Origin: Skermanella rosea
GTDB taxonomy: Bacteria > Pseudomonadota > Alphaproteobacteria > Azospirillales > Azospirillaceae
Assembly: GCF_016806835.2 (NCBI RefSeq)
Contig: NZ_CP086112.1
Location: 390,001-454,000, forward strand
DNA: 64,000 nucleotides
Reading direction: 5' to 3'
Below, one piece after another: positions 45,845 through 54,523 of this stretch (position 1 is its first letter; each line of letters begins with the position of its first letter). The position numbers were made by a program, and so were the translations under genes. The notes under the pieces were generated by a model. It was not told the DNA's origin and did no database searches. It worked only from the letters and a program-made list of their open reading frames with translations.

Positions 45845-46211
45845 GGTCAACCGAACGCCAAGCCGGCGGACTTGGCAGGGGCGCAGGTCAATCCAACGCC
45901 AAGGGGGCGGGACGCCGGCGCCCGAAGTCCCGATCCCAGGCCGGATGGTCAACCGAACGCCAAGACCGGGATGCCGTCGCGGCACGAGTCCCGCCCGTTT
46001 TTTCCCGATTCCGCGGGAGATGTCCGGAGCGACACCGATTCGCGGCGCCCACATTGGCCTTTGGTTGACCTGTCACCGGTCGCACTTGGCGTTTGGTTCA
46101 CCTCGCGGCGGCCGGCGTTGGCATTTGGTTTACCTCGGTCCTGACTCGACCGGGAGTCGTGTTGGCGTTTGGTTGACCTGCGGGAAAAAGATCTGGCGTT
46201 TGGTTGACCTG
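45845..46211. other. Plasmid replication origin with iterons
   Basis: Eight copies of a 17-19 bp iteron (consensus TTGGCGTTTGGTTGACCTG). Five point toward repA at 46054, 46086, 46118, 46162 and 46193, spaced 32, 32, 44 and 31 bases, i.e. about three or four helical turns. Three point the other way at 45845-45861, 45884-45902 and 45947-45963. RepA-type initiators bind such repeats on one face of the helix. A T6 run (about 45999-46004) separates the two groups; no clear DnaA box or long AT-rich unwinding region was seen. Confidence 0.9.
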
Positions 46212-46272
46212 CGCCATTCACCATCTGGACGGGCGGTCCGCCGGTGGCATGATGCATCCATGAGGAGGACCC

Positions 46273-47172
46273 ATGAGTGAAGGACGCCAGTTAGGCCTGT
46301 TCGACAGCCCCTTGCGCGGGGATGTCAGCAATGACCGTCGGATGATGGTCTGGGGCTTCTTCGCGCTGGATACCAGCCGCAAGTCCATGGACCCCATCAT
46401 CTATGATGACGGCCTGCGCCGGATCGAGGTCAAGCCGAGCTATTCCGGCATGGCCAACGTCGTGGACAAGGACTTCATCATCTACATCGCGAGCCTGATG
46501 CGCGAGAAGATCGACAAGGGGGAGCGGCCGGCGCAGAAGTTCACCTTCACCGCCAACGACTTCTGCCGCGTGTCGGGCAAGGTGGTCGGGGGTTCCGCCT
46601 ACGAGCAGATCCGGGAGAGCATCGACCGGCTGCAGGGCACCCAGATCAAGACCAACATCGAGACCGGGGGGGAGGGCGAGGACGCCTGGTTCTCCTGGAT
46701 CTCGAAGGCCAAGATCAACTACCGCACCACCAAGGACGGCAAGAAATCGATGCGCTCGATCACGGTCGAGCTGTGCGACTGGCTCTACCGGGCCATCCTG
46801 CACGACGACATGATGCTGACCTACAATTCGCGCTACTTCGAGCTGGCCCCGCTGCCCCGGCGCATCTACGAGATTGCCCGGAGCCACATGGGCGGCAACG
46901 AGGGGTTCCGCATCAACCTGGAATCCCTGAAGACCCATGTCGGTGGCTCGACGCCGCTGAAGGGTTTCAAATACCTGGTCAAGCAGTTGCTGGAGGCGGA
47001 CAGCCTGCCCGATTTCGGCATCGCGCTCGCCAACCAGAAACGCCTGGAGGCCGGTCCGCTGGACGGCTCCGAACGCATTCCGCTGAAGGACGTCGCCGTG
47101 ATCTTCTGGCGCCGGTCGTCCGGCCGCCCGAGCGATTTCGCCGCGCTGCCCTTCTGGAATCCCGAGCTGTGA
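46273..47172 (+). CDS. repA: Plasmid replication initiator protein (RPA/RepA family)
   Basis: 299 aa. Matches the replication initiator protein A family: GQLGLFDSPL-like start (EGRQLGLFDSPL), RMMVWGFFALDTSRK, two winged-helix halves, YNSRYFELAPLPRRIYEIAR and GGSTPLKGFKYLVKQL. It should bind the iterons immediately upstream, open the origin and set copy number. A GAGGAGGA ribosome site precedes ATG 46273. Strong evidence that the window belongs to an independently replicating plasmid or chromid. No parA/parB partner is in the window. Confidence 0.92.
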   Translation: MSEGRQLGLFDSPLRGDVSNDRRMMVWGFFALDTSRKSMDPIIYDDGLRRIEVKPSYSGMANVVDKDFIIYIASLMREKIDKGERPAQKFTFTANDFCRVSGKVVGGSAYEQIRESIDRLQGTQIKTNIETGGEGEDAWFSWISKAKINYRTTKDGKKSMRSITVELCDWLYRAILHDDMMLTYNSRYFELAPLPRRIYEIARSHMGGNEGFRINLESLKTHVGGSTPLKGFKYLVKQLLEADSLPDFGIALANQKRLEAGPLDGSERIPLKDVAVIFWRRSSGRPSDFAALPFWNPEL

Positions 47173-47234
47173 GGTCCCGGAACGAGGGACGCCGGAAACA
47201 TGGGGACGCAGGGATGACATAGCGAAAAAGGAAA

Positions 47235-47256
47235 GGCCCGCCTGCCAGGGCGGGCC
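47235..47256 (+). terminator. GC hairpin after repA
   Basis: GGCCCGCC (47235-47242) and GGCGGGCC (47249-47256) form a strong stem 63 bases after the repA stop, followed by CTCCCCC rather than T. A second hairpin (GCGGAAA/TTTCCGC, about 47341-47366) follows. Terminator or leader structure for the next gene. Confidence 0.5.
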
Positions 47257-47416
47257 CTCCCCCGAACACAAGCGGCGGACGGATCCGCTTACCTGTAGCC
47301 TAGACACCTGCAGGGTAGTCGAGTCCGGTCCCGTCTGACAAGCGGAAAGCCTGCCAGGGTTTTCCGCAACGCAGAGGGTACGCCCGCCGCGGATATCAAC
47401 ACTCCGCAGGGACATC

Positions 47417-48349
47417 ATGGGCGCTCACTCCGTGGGCAGCCGCTGGGGAACCGTAGCCGCGTCGGTCATGCGCCGGCCCGGCCTCTCCGTGGCTGCCAAA
47501 GCCGTCTATGCCGCACTCGCGACCTATGCCGACCGCGTCGGCTGGATCTGGGTGCGCCAGGAAACCATCGCCTCCGACCTGGAGCGCTCGCGCGCCTGGG
47601 TCCACGCCGCCATCGCCGAACTGGAGGCGCAGGGCCTGATCCTGCACGACCGCCAGTATATCGAGGGCCGCCAGCGCGCCAGCCGCTACAGGCTGCAGGA
47701 CGGCATGGCCCGCCAGGCCGAAGCCGGGGACGGGGCGCGACCGAAGATCCGGACGCGAGACGAGGTGTCGGAAGGTCCTGACGCCGCTGTCGAGCCCGCT
47801 GACACGAGTCATCACGACGAATCAACGGACTCTCGCAAGGCGGGCGCGGGCGGGTCGGCGCAACCGATTCGGGAAGCGGTCCACCCGGTCGCCGCCGACT
47901 GGGTGCCGACCGGGGCCGACGTCGCCTGGGCCAGGACGCGGCAACCCGACCTGAACGTGCTGGCCTTCACCGAAAGCTTCGTCCTGTCCTGCCAGGCCAA
48001 GGGCTACCGCTACGCCGACCCGTCGGCGGCGTGGCGGCGCTGGCTGCTGGAACCGAAGGGCGGCCTGCCCCTGCTCAACTCCCAGAATGTCTGTCCCCAG
48101 AATTCCCGCCGATCCCCGGACCAGGAAAGCTCCCATGGAAACCGCACGAATCAAACCGTCACGGCAGCAGACCGGCAACGTGGTGACGCTCGCCGCTTCC
48201 CACCCGAAAACGGGCGCAAACCCCAAGTCGCTGCCGGTCGCGGACCGGACCCGGACATCGCCGACCGCAATCGGGAACGGGCGGCTGCCTGCCTGGACCG
48301 ACTCCTGGGCCGACGAGCCGGCGATCCATCTGCCGGACATGCCGGCTGA
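47417..48349 (+). CDS. Helix-turn-helix protein of the replication region
   Basis: 310 aa. N-terminal winged helix (LSVAAKAVYAALATYADRVG, QETIASDLERSRAWVHAAI), a Ser/Asp-rich linker, then a helical block (FTESFVLSCQAKGYRYADPSAAWRRWLLEP) like primosomal DnaT/DnaD-type helper proteins. Last 215 bases overlap the next gene in another frame, and that end is low in recognisable pattern, so the native protein may stop earlier and a frameshift may have lengthened it. Likely helper in plasmid replication. Confidence 0.7.
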   Translation: MGAHSVGSRWGTVAASVMRRPGLSVAAKAVYAALATYADRVGWIWVRQETIASDLERSRAWVHAAIAELEAQGLILHDRQYIEGRQRASRYRLQDGMARQAEAGDGARPKIRTRDEVSEGPDAAVEPADTSHHDESTDSRKAGAGGSAQPIREAVHPVAADWVPTGADVAWARTRQPDLNVLAFTESFVLSCQAKGYRYADPSAAWRRWLLEPKGGLPLLNSQNVCPQNSRRSPDQESSHGNRTNQTVTAADRQRGDARRFPPENGRKPQVAAGRGPDPDIADRNRERAAACLDRLLGRRAGDPSAGHAG

Positions 48350-48749
48350 GGTGATCGACGCCCTGCCGGGAGCCCTGGCGCGGGCCAGGGACGAACTCGC
48401 TCCCGGCGATCCGGCGGAAGTGCTCGCGGCCGTGACCACGCTGGCATCCCGCCGGGGCTTCCCGCTTCCCGACGACATCGCGCTGGAGCTGGACATCGAG
48501 GTGATGGCGAGCTGGCCGCGCGACCTCTGGCGCAAGGCGTTCCGGGCCGTGTGGGAGCAGTTCTCCTACCGGCGGCTGCCCGAGCCTGCCGATTTCCGCC
48601 GGCATATCGCGGCCGACCTGGAGGAGCGCCGCGCCCGGCTGGACCGTCTGGAGTCCCTGCGGCTGAAGCTGGAAACCGTCCGGCTCAAGCGCCAGTGGGA
48701 CGAGGAGGCGCGCATCCGCCGGGCGGGGGTTGGATGTCAAGGTCAGTAG
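48135..48749 (+). CDS. Hypothetical protein of the replication region
   Basis: 204 aa. N-terminal part is low-complexity; residues about 75-200 are helical with VIDALPGALARARDELAPG and FRAVWEQFSYRRLPEPADFR, ending in a basic coiled coil (RLDRLESLRLKLETVRLKRQW). AGGAAAG precedes ATG 48135. Same strand and tight spacing behind the helix-turn-helix gene suggest they form one unit with repA. Not recognised; its 3' end overlaps the convergent radical SAM gene by 7 bases. Confidence 0.65.
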   Translation: METARIKPSRQQTGNVVTLAASHPKTGANPKSLPVADRTRTSPTAIGNGRLPAWTDSWADEPAIHLPDMPAEVIDALPGALARARDELAPGDPAEVLAAVTTLASRRGFPLPDDIALELDIEVMASWPRDLWRKAFRAVWEQFSYRRLPEPADFRRHIAADLEERRARLDRLESLRLKLETVRLKRQWDEEARIRRAGVGCQGQ

Positions 48750-50305
48750 GAGTTGACCGCGCCGGCCGGGTTCCTCGACATGCGGTCCGCCAGCCGCCAG
48801 GCATGGTAGTGCATCGCCGCCCGCAAGGCGTAGACGAACAGCAGGACCGGCCTGGGATTGACGCGCGCCAGCCGCAGGATGCGCCGCCGGTATTCGGCGC
48901 GCAGGTCCGGCTCCCGGACCCGAAGCATCAGGCGGGCGAACATGACCGCCGCCCGGGCCAGGAAACGCACCTGTTCGCGCCGCCGCAGCCAGGGCTTGGC
49001 GGCAAGCCGGGCGGTACGGCCCTGGTCGCCGGACAGCGGCCCGCGCAGGTAGAGAGCGTCCAGCCGGTCGAAATAGGCCGCGGGCTCGCTCATGTCGCGC
49101 AGGATGCGGAGATAGCCGTCGCGAAGGGTTGCGCGGTCCAGGCGCTTCGGGATCACGTTGGTGCCGTAGGCGGGATCGTCCGAGAGATCGAGGCGTCCTT
49201 CCGCCGCCAGCCGGTCGTGCAGGGGCGTGGTCGGGATCGCGTTCAGCATGCCGACCATGGAGCCGACGATCCGGGCTTCCGAGACGAAGCGGAACTGGGC
49301 GTCGAAGATGGTGTCGTCGTCATGGTCGAAGCCGAGGATCATGCCGCTCCAGACCTCCATGCCGGCGTCCTGGATCGCATGGATCCTGCCCACCATGGAG
49401 CCGCCGCGCCGGAGGTTCTGGAACTTCCGCGTCTCCCGGAGCGACGCCTCGTTGGGGGTCTCGATGCCGACGAAGACATTGACGATGTTGGCCTCCACCA
49501 TCAGGCGCATCAGCTCCGGCTCGTCGGCCAGGTCGAGCGAGGCTTCGGTGAAGAAGGTCAGGGGAAAGTCCCGCTCCCTTTGCCAGTCTACGACCGGCCC
49601 CAGGATGTCGCGGATGGCGCGCTTGTTGGCGATCAGGTTGTCGTCGACGATGAAGACGATCTCCTGCCCGGCGCGGTGGAGCTGGTCCAACTCGGCCAGG
49701 ATCTGCGGCACCGTCTTGATCCGGGGCTTGCGCCCGAACAGCACGATGATGTCGCAGAACTCGCAGGTGAAGGGGCAGCCGCGGGTGAACTGGACATTGC
49801 CGAACGCGTAGCGCTTCATGTCCAGCAGGTCGAGCCGGGGAGCCGGCACGCGGGCGAGGTCCGTCTTCCCGGACTGCTCGTAGCGGGCGGCAGGGGTGCC
49901 GGCCGTCCAGTCCTCCAGGAATGCCGGCCAGGTTTCCTCGGCCTCGCCGACGAACACCACGTCGGCGAGGGAGCCGAAGTAATCCTCCCGGACGCTGATC
50001 CAGGGACCGCCGACGACGGTGAAGGCGCCCCGGTCCTTGAGGGTCCGGAGGATCTCGGCCATGCGCCGGCGCTGGACGATCATGCCGGTCAGCCCGACGA
50101 TGTCGGCCCGGGCGCAGCGGTCGAAATCGATCGGCGCCACGTTCTCGTCCATCAGGGTGACGCGGTGGACGGGCGGGGTCAGGGCCGCCAGCAGGGGCAG
50201 GGCGGCCGGCGGCATGTTGGCGCTCTTGCCCATGAAGGGCAGGGCATGCTCCAGCCCCCAGTAGGACATCTCGAAACGCGGGCTGATCAGAACGATGTCG
50301 GCCAT
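48743..50305 (-). CDS. B12-binding-domain radical SAM protein
   Basis: 520 aa. N-terminal cobalamin-binding Rossmann domain (about 1-140, VGLTGMIVQRRRMAEILRTL), radical SAM core with the CxxxCxxC cluster in RGCPFTCEFCDIIVLFGRKP, then a DUF4070-type C-terminal domain and a basic tail. Relatives include HpnJ/HpnP of hopanoid synthesis, cobalamin-dependent methylases and ring-forming enzymes. No hopanoid genes are adjacent, so the substrate is open. ATG 50305. Confidence 0.85.
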   Translation of the reverse strand: MADIVLISPRFEMSYWGLEHALPFMGKSANMPPAALPLLAALTPPVHRVTLMDENVAPIDFDRCARADIVGLTGMIVQRRRMAEILRTLKDRGAFTVVGGPWISVREDYFGSLADVVFVGEAEETWPAFLEDWTAGTPAARYEQSGKTDLARVPAPRLDLLDMKRYAFGNVQFTRGCPFTCEFCDIIVLFGRKPRIKTVPQILAELDQLHRAGQEIVFIVDDNLIANKRAIRDILGPVVDWQRERDFPLTFFTEASLDLADEPELMRLMVEANIVNVFVGIETPNEASLRETRKFQNLRRGGSMVGRIHAIQDAGMEVWSGMILGFDHDDDTIFDAQFRFVSEARIVGSMVGMLNAIPTTPLHDRLAAEGRLDLSDDPAYGTNVIPKRLDRATLRDGYLRILRDMSEPAAYFDRLDALYLRGPLSGDQGRTARLAAKPWLRRREQVRFLARAAVMFARLMLRVREPDLRAEYRRRILRLARVNPRPVLLFVYALRAAMHYHAWRLADRMSRNPAGAVNSY

Positions 50306-50395
50306 GCTTCCGCCCCGCCGGTCATTGCCCTTCAGCATCATGCCGGGACGGATCGCCGATCAAGCGCTCCTTTCGAGATCCGTGTTTCCTGTCCT

Positions 50396-51505
50396 CTATT
50401 TCCTGCGGGAGACGGCGCGCTTGATCCTGGCCCACAGCCCGGCGATCCGGCCCGACAACCCGGCACCGGCCAGCTTGCGGATCGCGAAGACCGGTTCGGC
50501 TGGTTCCGCCGGTACCCGCGCCGGGGGAACGGTTTCGACGGGCACCTCGGTCCGGGGCTCCGCCTGCAGGGGACCGAGGCCCCAGAAACGCGCGATCCGG
50601 TACGTCGAGGAGAGTCCCGTATCCAGGATGAACGGTCCCGCGATGCCCAGCGGCTCGCCGTCCTCCCCCGGCCCGATCGGCGTGCCGTGGGCCATGCCGT
50701 CGATCTCGTACAGCTCGACCACGGCCCGTCCGTTCCGGTCGTGCAGGACCAGATGGCGCTGCCCGGCGACTTCGCCCTCCCTGGCGGGACCCGGCGCGTC
50801 GTGGAGATAGGCCCACTGGTTCGCCAGTTCGGCCGCGTTCATCGCGGCGACGGTCCGGTCGGCCGTGCCGTGCCAGATCGAGAGGACGGGCCAGGGACCC
50901 TCGTGGCCGGAAGCCTGCCGGACCAGTTCGCCCCATTCCGCCGGGGACTTGGCGCGGCCGCGGAACATCGCGCCCATCGCCTCGCGCAGTCCGAGCGCCG
51001 CCTTGTAGGGCAATCCTGCGATGGCGCCGCCGCCGGCGAAGGTCTCGGGATAAGTCGCCAGCATGACCACCGCCATGGCGCCGCCGGCCGACAGGCCGCT
51101 GACGAAGGTCCGGGAAGGGTCGGTTCCGTGGGCCTGCCGCATCCGCTCGACCATCGCGCGGATCGAGGCGGCCTCGCCGGCGTCCCGCTCGATGTCGCCC
51201 GGCTCGAACCAGTTGAAGCAGCCGCCCTGGTTGTTTTCCCGCCGCTGCTCGGGATAGAGCAGAGCGAAGCCCCAGCGTTCGGCCAGGCGCGACCACCCCG
51301 CGCCCTCGTCGTAGCCGGCGGCGGTCTGGCCGCAGCCGTGCAGCACGACGACCAGCGGCGCCCCCGCTTCAAGCCCGTCCGGCACGAACTTGTACAGGAC
51401 CAGATTGCCGGGATTGGGTCCGAAACCGTCGTCGCGGGCAAGGCGGCGGACGGTCTCCCGACCCTGTTCACCGTCCCGCCCCGTTCCGTCGTCCTGTCTC
51501 AGCAC
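50396..51505 (-). CDS. PHB depolymerase-family extracellular-type esterase
   Basis: 369 aa alpha/beta hydrolase. Oxyanion region VVVLHGCGQTAAGYDEGAGW, nucleophile serine in FVSGLSAGGAMAVVM, Asp/His region in WHGTADRTV and DGMAHGTP. The family hydrolyses polyhydroxyalkanoates, feruloyl or acetyl esters. Start unclear: GTG 51505 fits the beginning of similarity but lacks a close ribosome site; no secretion signal is seen with this start. Confidence 0.8.
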   Translation of the reverse strand: MLRQDDGTGRDGEQGRETVRRLARDDGFGPNPGNLVLYKFVPDGLEAGAPLVVVLHGCGQTAAGYDEGAGWSRLAERWGFALLYPEQRRENNQGGCFNWFEPGDIERDAGEAASIRAMVERMRQAHGTDPSRTFVSGLSAGGAMAVVMLATYPETFAGGGAIAGLPYKAALGLREAMGAMFRGRAKSPAEWGELVRQASGHEGPWPVLSIWHGTADRTVAAMNAAELANQWAYLHDAPGPAREGEVAGQRHLVLHDRNGRAVVELYEIDGMAHGTPIGPGEDGEPLGIAGPFILDTGLSSTYRIARFWGLGPLQAEPRTEVPVETVPPARVPAEPAEPVFAIRKLAGAGLSGRIAGLWARIKRAVSRRK

Positions 51506-51674
51506 GGTGTCGCACCCTCTCCGCTGGTCATGGCCGATCCATAGCAGCCCGACCCTCAACAGGATGCCGTACCGATGGTCGCACCGTGACTTTCCCGACC
51601 CGCCGGTGTTGGCATTTCCGCGGGTCTGCTCTCCGGCGGACCCGCCGTTCAGCCAATTCACACGGGAGGCCGCC

Positions 51675-51830
51675 ATGGCCGATGAGAACCGGACCGAAGA
51701 CAAGAACCAGCCCGCAGGCGGCAAGCCGGACGCCGGCAAGACCGACGGCAGCAACCAGAAGGGCGGACAGGTGAACCAGGAGGTTCAGGAGGAAGCCGCG
51801 GAAGAACGCAAGGAAGGCGGCTACCAGTAA
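51675..51830 (+). CDS. Small hydrophilic protein
   Basis: 51 aa, almost all charged or polar (MADENRTEDKNQPAGGKPDA, then QEVQEEAAEERKEGGY). Good GGGAGG ribosome site before ATG 51675 supports translation. It looks intrinsically disordered, like small stress or desiccation proteins. Not recognised. Confidence 0.6.
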   Translation: MADENRTEDKNQPAGGKPDAGKTDGSNQKGGQVNQEVQEEAAEERKEGGYQ

Positions 51831-51840
51831 CCGCCGACAC

Positions 51841-53082
51841 TTAACTACCGTCGCTTTCCGTCCAGCGCGCCATCAGCGTGTTGGACGGCAGGGCGGGATC
51901 GACCAGCTTGCGGGCGGTCTCCACCCCCGCCACCGGCAGCCCGTCCGGCTTCAGCGCGCCGATCTGCACCAGGACGGACGCCTGGTCCCAGTAGATATGC
52001 TCGTTGTACAGCTTGTCGCCGCGGAAATTGATGATCGCGATCAGCGGGATCTCGACATATCTGCCGGTCGGCGGGATGCCGGGCAGCATCCAGTCGATCT
52101 CGCGGTCGTGAGTGAAGCAGAACAGCATCTCGTCCACCACGCGATCGGCGCCCACGGTGCGCGAGATCGGGATCAGCTTGGTATCGGCCGGGTTCCCGTG
52201 GACGAAATGGTTCGAGTAGAAGCGGTGAAGCTGCTTGTAGCCGTACCCGCCCGTCATGGTCGGGATATGGTTGACGTAGGGCTCGGCCACCATGGTCGAC
52301 ATGGTGGCGTCCACGTCGCGGGTGGCGAACTCGTATTCGCAATGCTTGTCCCACAGCGCCGACAGGTCGTAATGCGGCCCCATCGCGTTGCGCAGCATCG
52401 CGATCGAGCGTGAATGCGCCATCAGCGCCGCCGGCTTGTCGAAGTGCGGGCCGGGGCGGTTGAACGCGTGGCCGGCCTGCGGGTAGACGAAGACCTCGAC
52501 ATCCGGCCGTCCCGCGAAGGCGGCGCGGATCTTCTCGATCACCTCGGGCGGGGAGATCCGGTCGGCTCCGCCGAAATGCAGGGTGAGCGGGCAGGCGATG
52601 CGGTCCGCCTCGTCCAGCAGCTTCTCGATGCCTCCGCCATAATAGCCCACGGCGGCATCCACGCCGCAGCGCGCCGCGGCAAGGTAGGCCAAGCGGCCGC
52701 CCAGGCAGAAGCCCACGGCGCCCACCGCCTTCCCGCCGTCGCATCCGCCGACTTCCGGCATGGCGCGGGCGGCGGCGACGGTGGCGCCGATGTCGCGCAC
52801 CCCCTGGTCCAGGTCGAAGCGTTTCATCAGGTCGAGCGCCTTCTCCCGGTCGGCGCCCTCGTAGCCGAGCTCGACGTCCCGCTCAAGCCGCCAGAACAGG
52901 TCCGGCGCCAGCACGACATAACCTTCCTCGGCGTAGAACTCCGCCAAGTCCCGGATATGCGCGTTGATGCCGAAGATCTCCGGCAGCAGGATGATGGCCG
53001 GGCCATGGCCCGCGGCCGGCACCGCCTTGTAGGCCCTGAACCGCTCGCCGTCCTCGGCCTCGATCTCGATGAAACCGCCCAT
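51841..53082 (-). CDS. Dienelactone hydrolase fused to SnoaL/NTF2-like domain
   Basis: 413 aa. Residues 1-235 are a dienelactone hydrolase with the nucleophile cysteine in GAVGFCLGGRLAYLAA, glutamate in LLPEIFGIN and His in PQAGHAFNRPG. Residues about 240-413 are an NTF2-like cone fold (DLSALWDKHCEYEFATRDVD, YSNHFVHGNPADTKLIPI). Such fusions are annotated as carboxymethylenebutenolidases; the second domain may also be enzymatic. Substrate likely a lactone. Confidence 0.85.
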   Translation of the reverse strand: MGGFIEIEAEDGERFRAYKAVPAAGHGPAIILLPEIFGINAHIRDLAEFYAEEGYVVLAPDLFWRLERDVELGYEGADREKALDLMKRFDLDQGVRDIGATVAAARAMPEVGGCDGGKAVGAVGFCLGGRLAYLAAARCGVDAAVGYYGGGIEKLLDEADRIACPLTLHFGGADRISPPEVIEKIRAAFAGRPDVEVFVYPQAGHAFNRPGPHFDKPAALMAHSRSIAMLRNAMGPHYDLSALWDKHCEYEFATRDVDATMSTMVAEPYVNHIPTMTGGYGYKQLHRFYSNHFVHGNPADTKLIPISRTVGADRVVDEMLFCFTHDREIDWMLPGIPPTGRYVEIPLIAIINFRGDKLYNEHIYWDQASVLVQIGALKPDGLPVAGVETARKLVDPALPSNTLMARWTESDGS

Positions 53083-53118
53083 GTCCGTCCCCGATCATCA
53101 GTTGGTCGAACGGTCTGT

Positions 53119-54072
53119 CTATCCGGTCGCGGTCGGCACGCCAATACCGGGATCCGCTTTTTCATAGTCGATCGGGGTCGCGTGCCAGCCCTGGGCGCGC
53201 CTGGCCCAGAACGTGTCGCGCAGCAGGACCGAGATCGGTCCCGGCCGGTCGTTGCCCATGATCCTGCCGTCGATCCGGGAGGCCGGCATGACGCCGCCGG
53301 CCGTGGTGCAGGCGAAGATCTCGTCGGCGTTCCGCAACTCGGCGGCGGAGACGGGCCGGACCTCGCACGGGATGCCCAGTTCGGCGCACAGCTCGATCAT
53401 GGACAGCCGCGTGATGCCGTCGAGCGCCCCCCGGTCCGGCGTCGCGACCCGGCCGTCGGTGATGCTGAAGATGTTGAAGCCGGCGCCCTCGGTGACGTTG
53501 CCGTCGGCGTCGAGCAGCACGGCGAAGTCGGCACCCTTGTCCAGCGCCTCGAACTGGCCGCGGGTGAGATCGCCCCAGTGGAAGTTCTTGACGCGGGGCT
53601 CGACCGATTCCGGCGGGATGCGCCGGGTTTCGGCGATCATGAGATGGAGCCCGCGCTCGCACATGTCGGCACCCGCGACCGAGACCCAGGGCACCGCGAA
53701 GGCGGCGATGTAGTTGCGCGCGTGGGCCGGATGCCGGGGCATGCCCGGGGCCGGGACGCCGCGCAGGCAGTCCATCGCGACATAGGCGGACCGCAGGCCG
53801 GACAGGCGGACGAGCCGTTCCAGGATCTCCTTGATCTGGTCGTCACTCTCGGCCGGCTTCATGCGGAGCGAGTCCATGGAGGCCCGGAAGCGCCTGACAT
53901 GGTCGTCCAGCCGGAAGAACGCTCCCTCCCAGACGCCGACCACGTCGTAGGTCACGTCGGAGCGGCGGTACCCCCAATCGGTCAGCGGGATCGCGGCCTG
54001 TCCGATGGGCATGTAGCGGCCGTCCACATAGGCGGCGCCGGCGGCGTAGGGGGAGGGGCGATCTTCCGGCAT
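53119..54072 (-). CDS. Class IV aminotransferase (branched-chain/D-amino acid type)
   Basis: 317 aa PLP enzyme of fold type IV. PLP lysine in EPRVKNFHWGDL, substrate loop GNVTEGAGFNIFSI, phosphate-binding TRLSMIEL and ACTTAGGVMPAS. Differs from housekeeping IlvE in its short GYRRSDVTYDVVGVW start; related alphaproteobacterial enzymes act as D-amino-acid or (R)-amine transaminases. GAAGGA precedes ATG 54072. Substrate not deducible. Confidence 0.85.
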   Translation of the reverse strand: MPEDRPSPYAAGAAYVDGRYMPIGQAAIPLTDWGYRRSDVTYDVVGVWEGAFFRLDDHVRRFRASMDSLRMKPAESDDQIKEILERLVRLSGLRSAYVAMDCLRGVPAPGMPRHPAHARNYIAAFAVPWVSVAGADMCERGLHLMIAETRRIPPESVEPRVKNFHWGDLTRGQFEALDKGADFAVLLDADGNVTEGAGFNIFSITDGRVATPDRGALDGITRLSMIELCAELGIPCEVRPVSAAELRNADEIFACTTAGGVMPASRIDGRIMGNDRPGPISVLLRDTFWARRAQGWHATPIDYEKADPGIGVPTATG

Positions 54073-54466
54073 CTCGGTTCCTTCTCGTGGCGCACCTATC
54101 CTGCGGCAGGGATGGCCGGCGTGGCAATGCCCCTTGGTTCTGCTGGATCGTGGCCGTCAGGATCCGCCGGGAGCCGTCGCGATCGACGGTCAGCTCCACC
54201 GGCTGGCCGACGCGCTTGAGGCCGACGTGGTTGCGCACCTGGGTGGCGCTTCTGACCGGGACGCCGTCGATGGCAACGACCACGTCGTTGCGCCTGAGCC
54301 CGGCCCGCTCTGCCGCGGATCCCGGCTCGACCTGGGCGACGACGGTGCCTTCCGTCACGCCGGTCCGCAGCGCCGCGGCGATCCCGCAGACTACGAGGGC
54401 CACGGTCAAGGCGCGGATGACCGGGGCGAGTGACGGGCCCGAGGCCGGCGAAGCCATGGTGATCAT
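53843..54466 (-). CDS. Membrane-anchored PDZ-domain protein, C-terminus doubtful
   Basis: One N-terminal membrane segment (APVIRALTVALVVCGIAAAL) and a PDZ domain of DegP/DegQ type (PGSAAERAGLRRNDVVVAID, GLKRVGQPVELTVDRDG). No protease domain. The frame runs on for about 230 bases into the aminotransferase gene, where its codons look like antisense-quality noise. A one-base change before 54090 would end it at a TAG just ahead of the aminotransferase, so a frameshift (real or a sequencing error) is likely. Confidence 0.55.
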   Translation of the reverse strand: MITMASPASGPSLAPVIRALTVALVVCGIAAALRTGVTEGTVVAQVEPGSAAERAGLRRNDVVVAIDGVPVRSATQVRNHVGLKRVGQPVELTVDRDGSRRILTATIQQNQGALPRRPSLPQDRCATRRNRDAGRSPLPLRRRRRLCGRPLHAHRTGRDPADRLGVPPLRRDLRRGRRLGGSVLPAGRPCQALPGLHGLAPHEAGRE

Positions 54467-54523
54467 GGTGCGGCTACCCTGCAGTTCCCTCATCCTTGAG
54501 TTCCGCCGATCCGCCGGCGCCGC

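Noticed and set aside
45845-46211. Chromosomal origin (dnaA-type)
   Set aside because: No DnaA boxes or dnaA gene; repeats match plasmid iterons next to a RepA-type gene.
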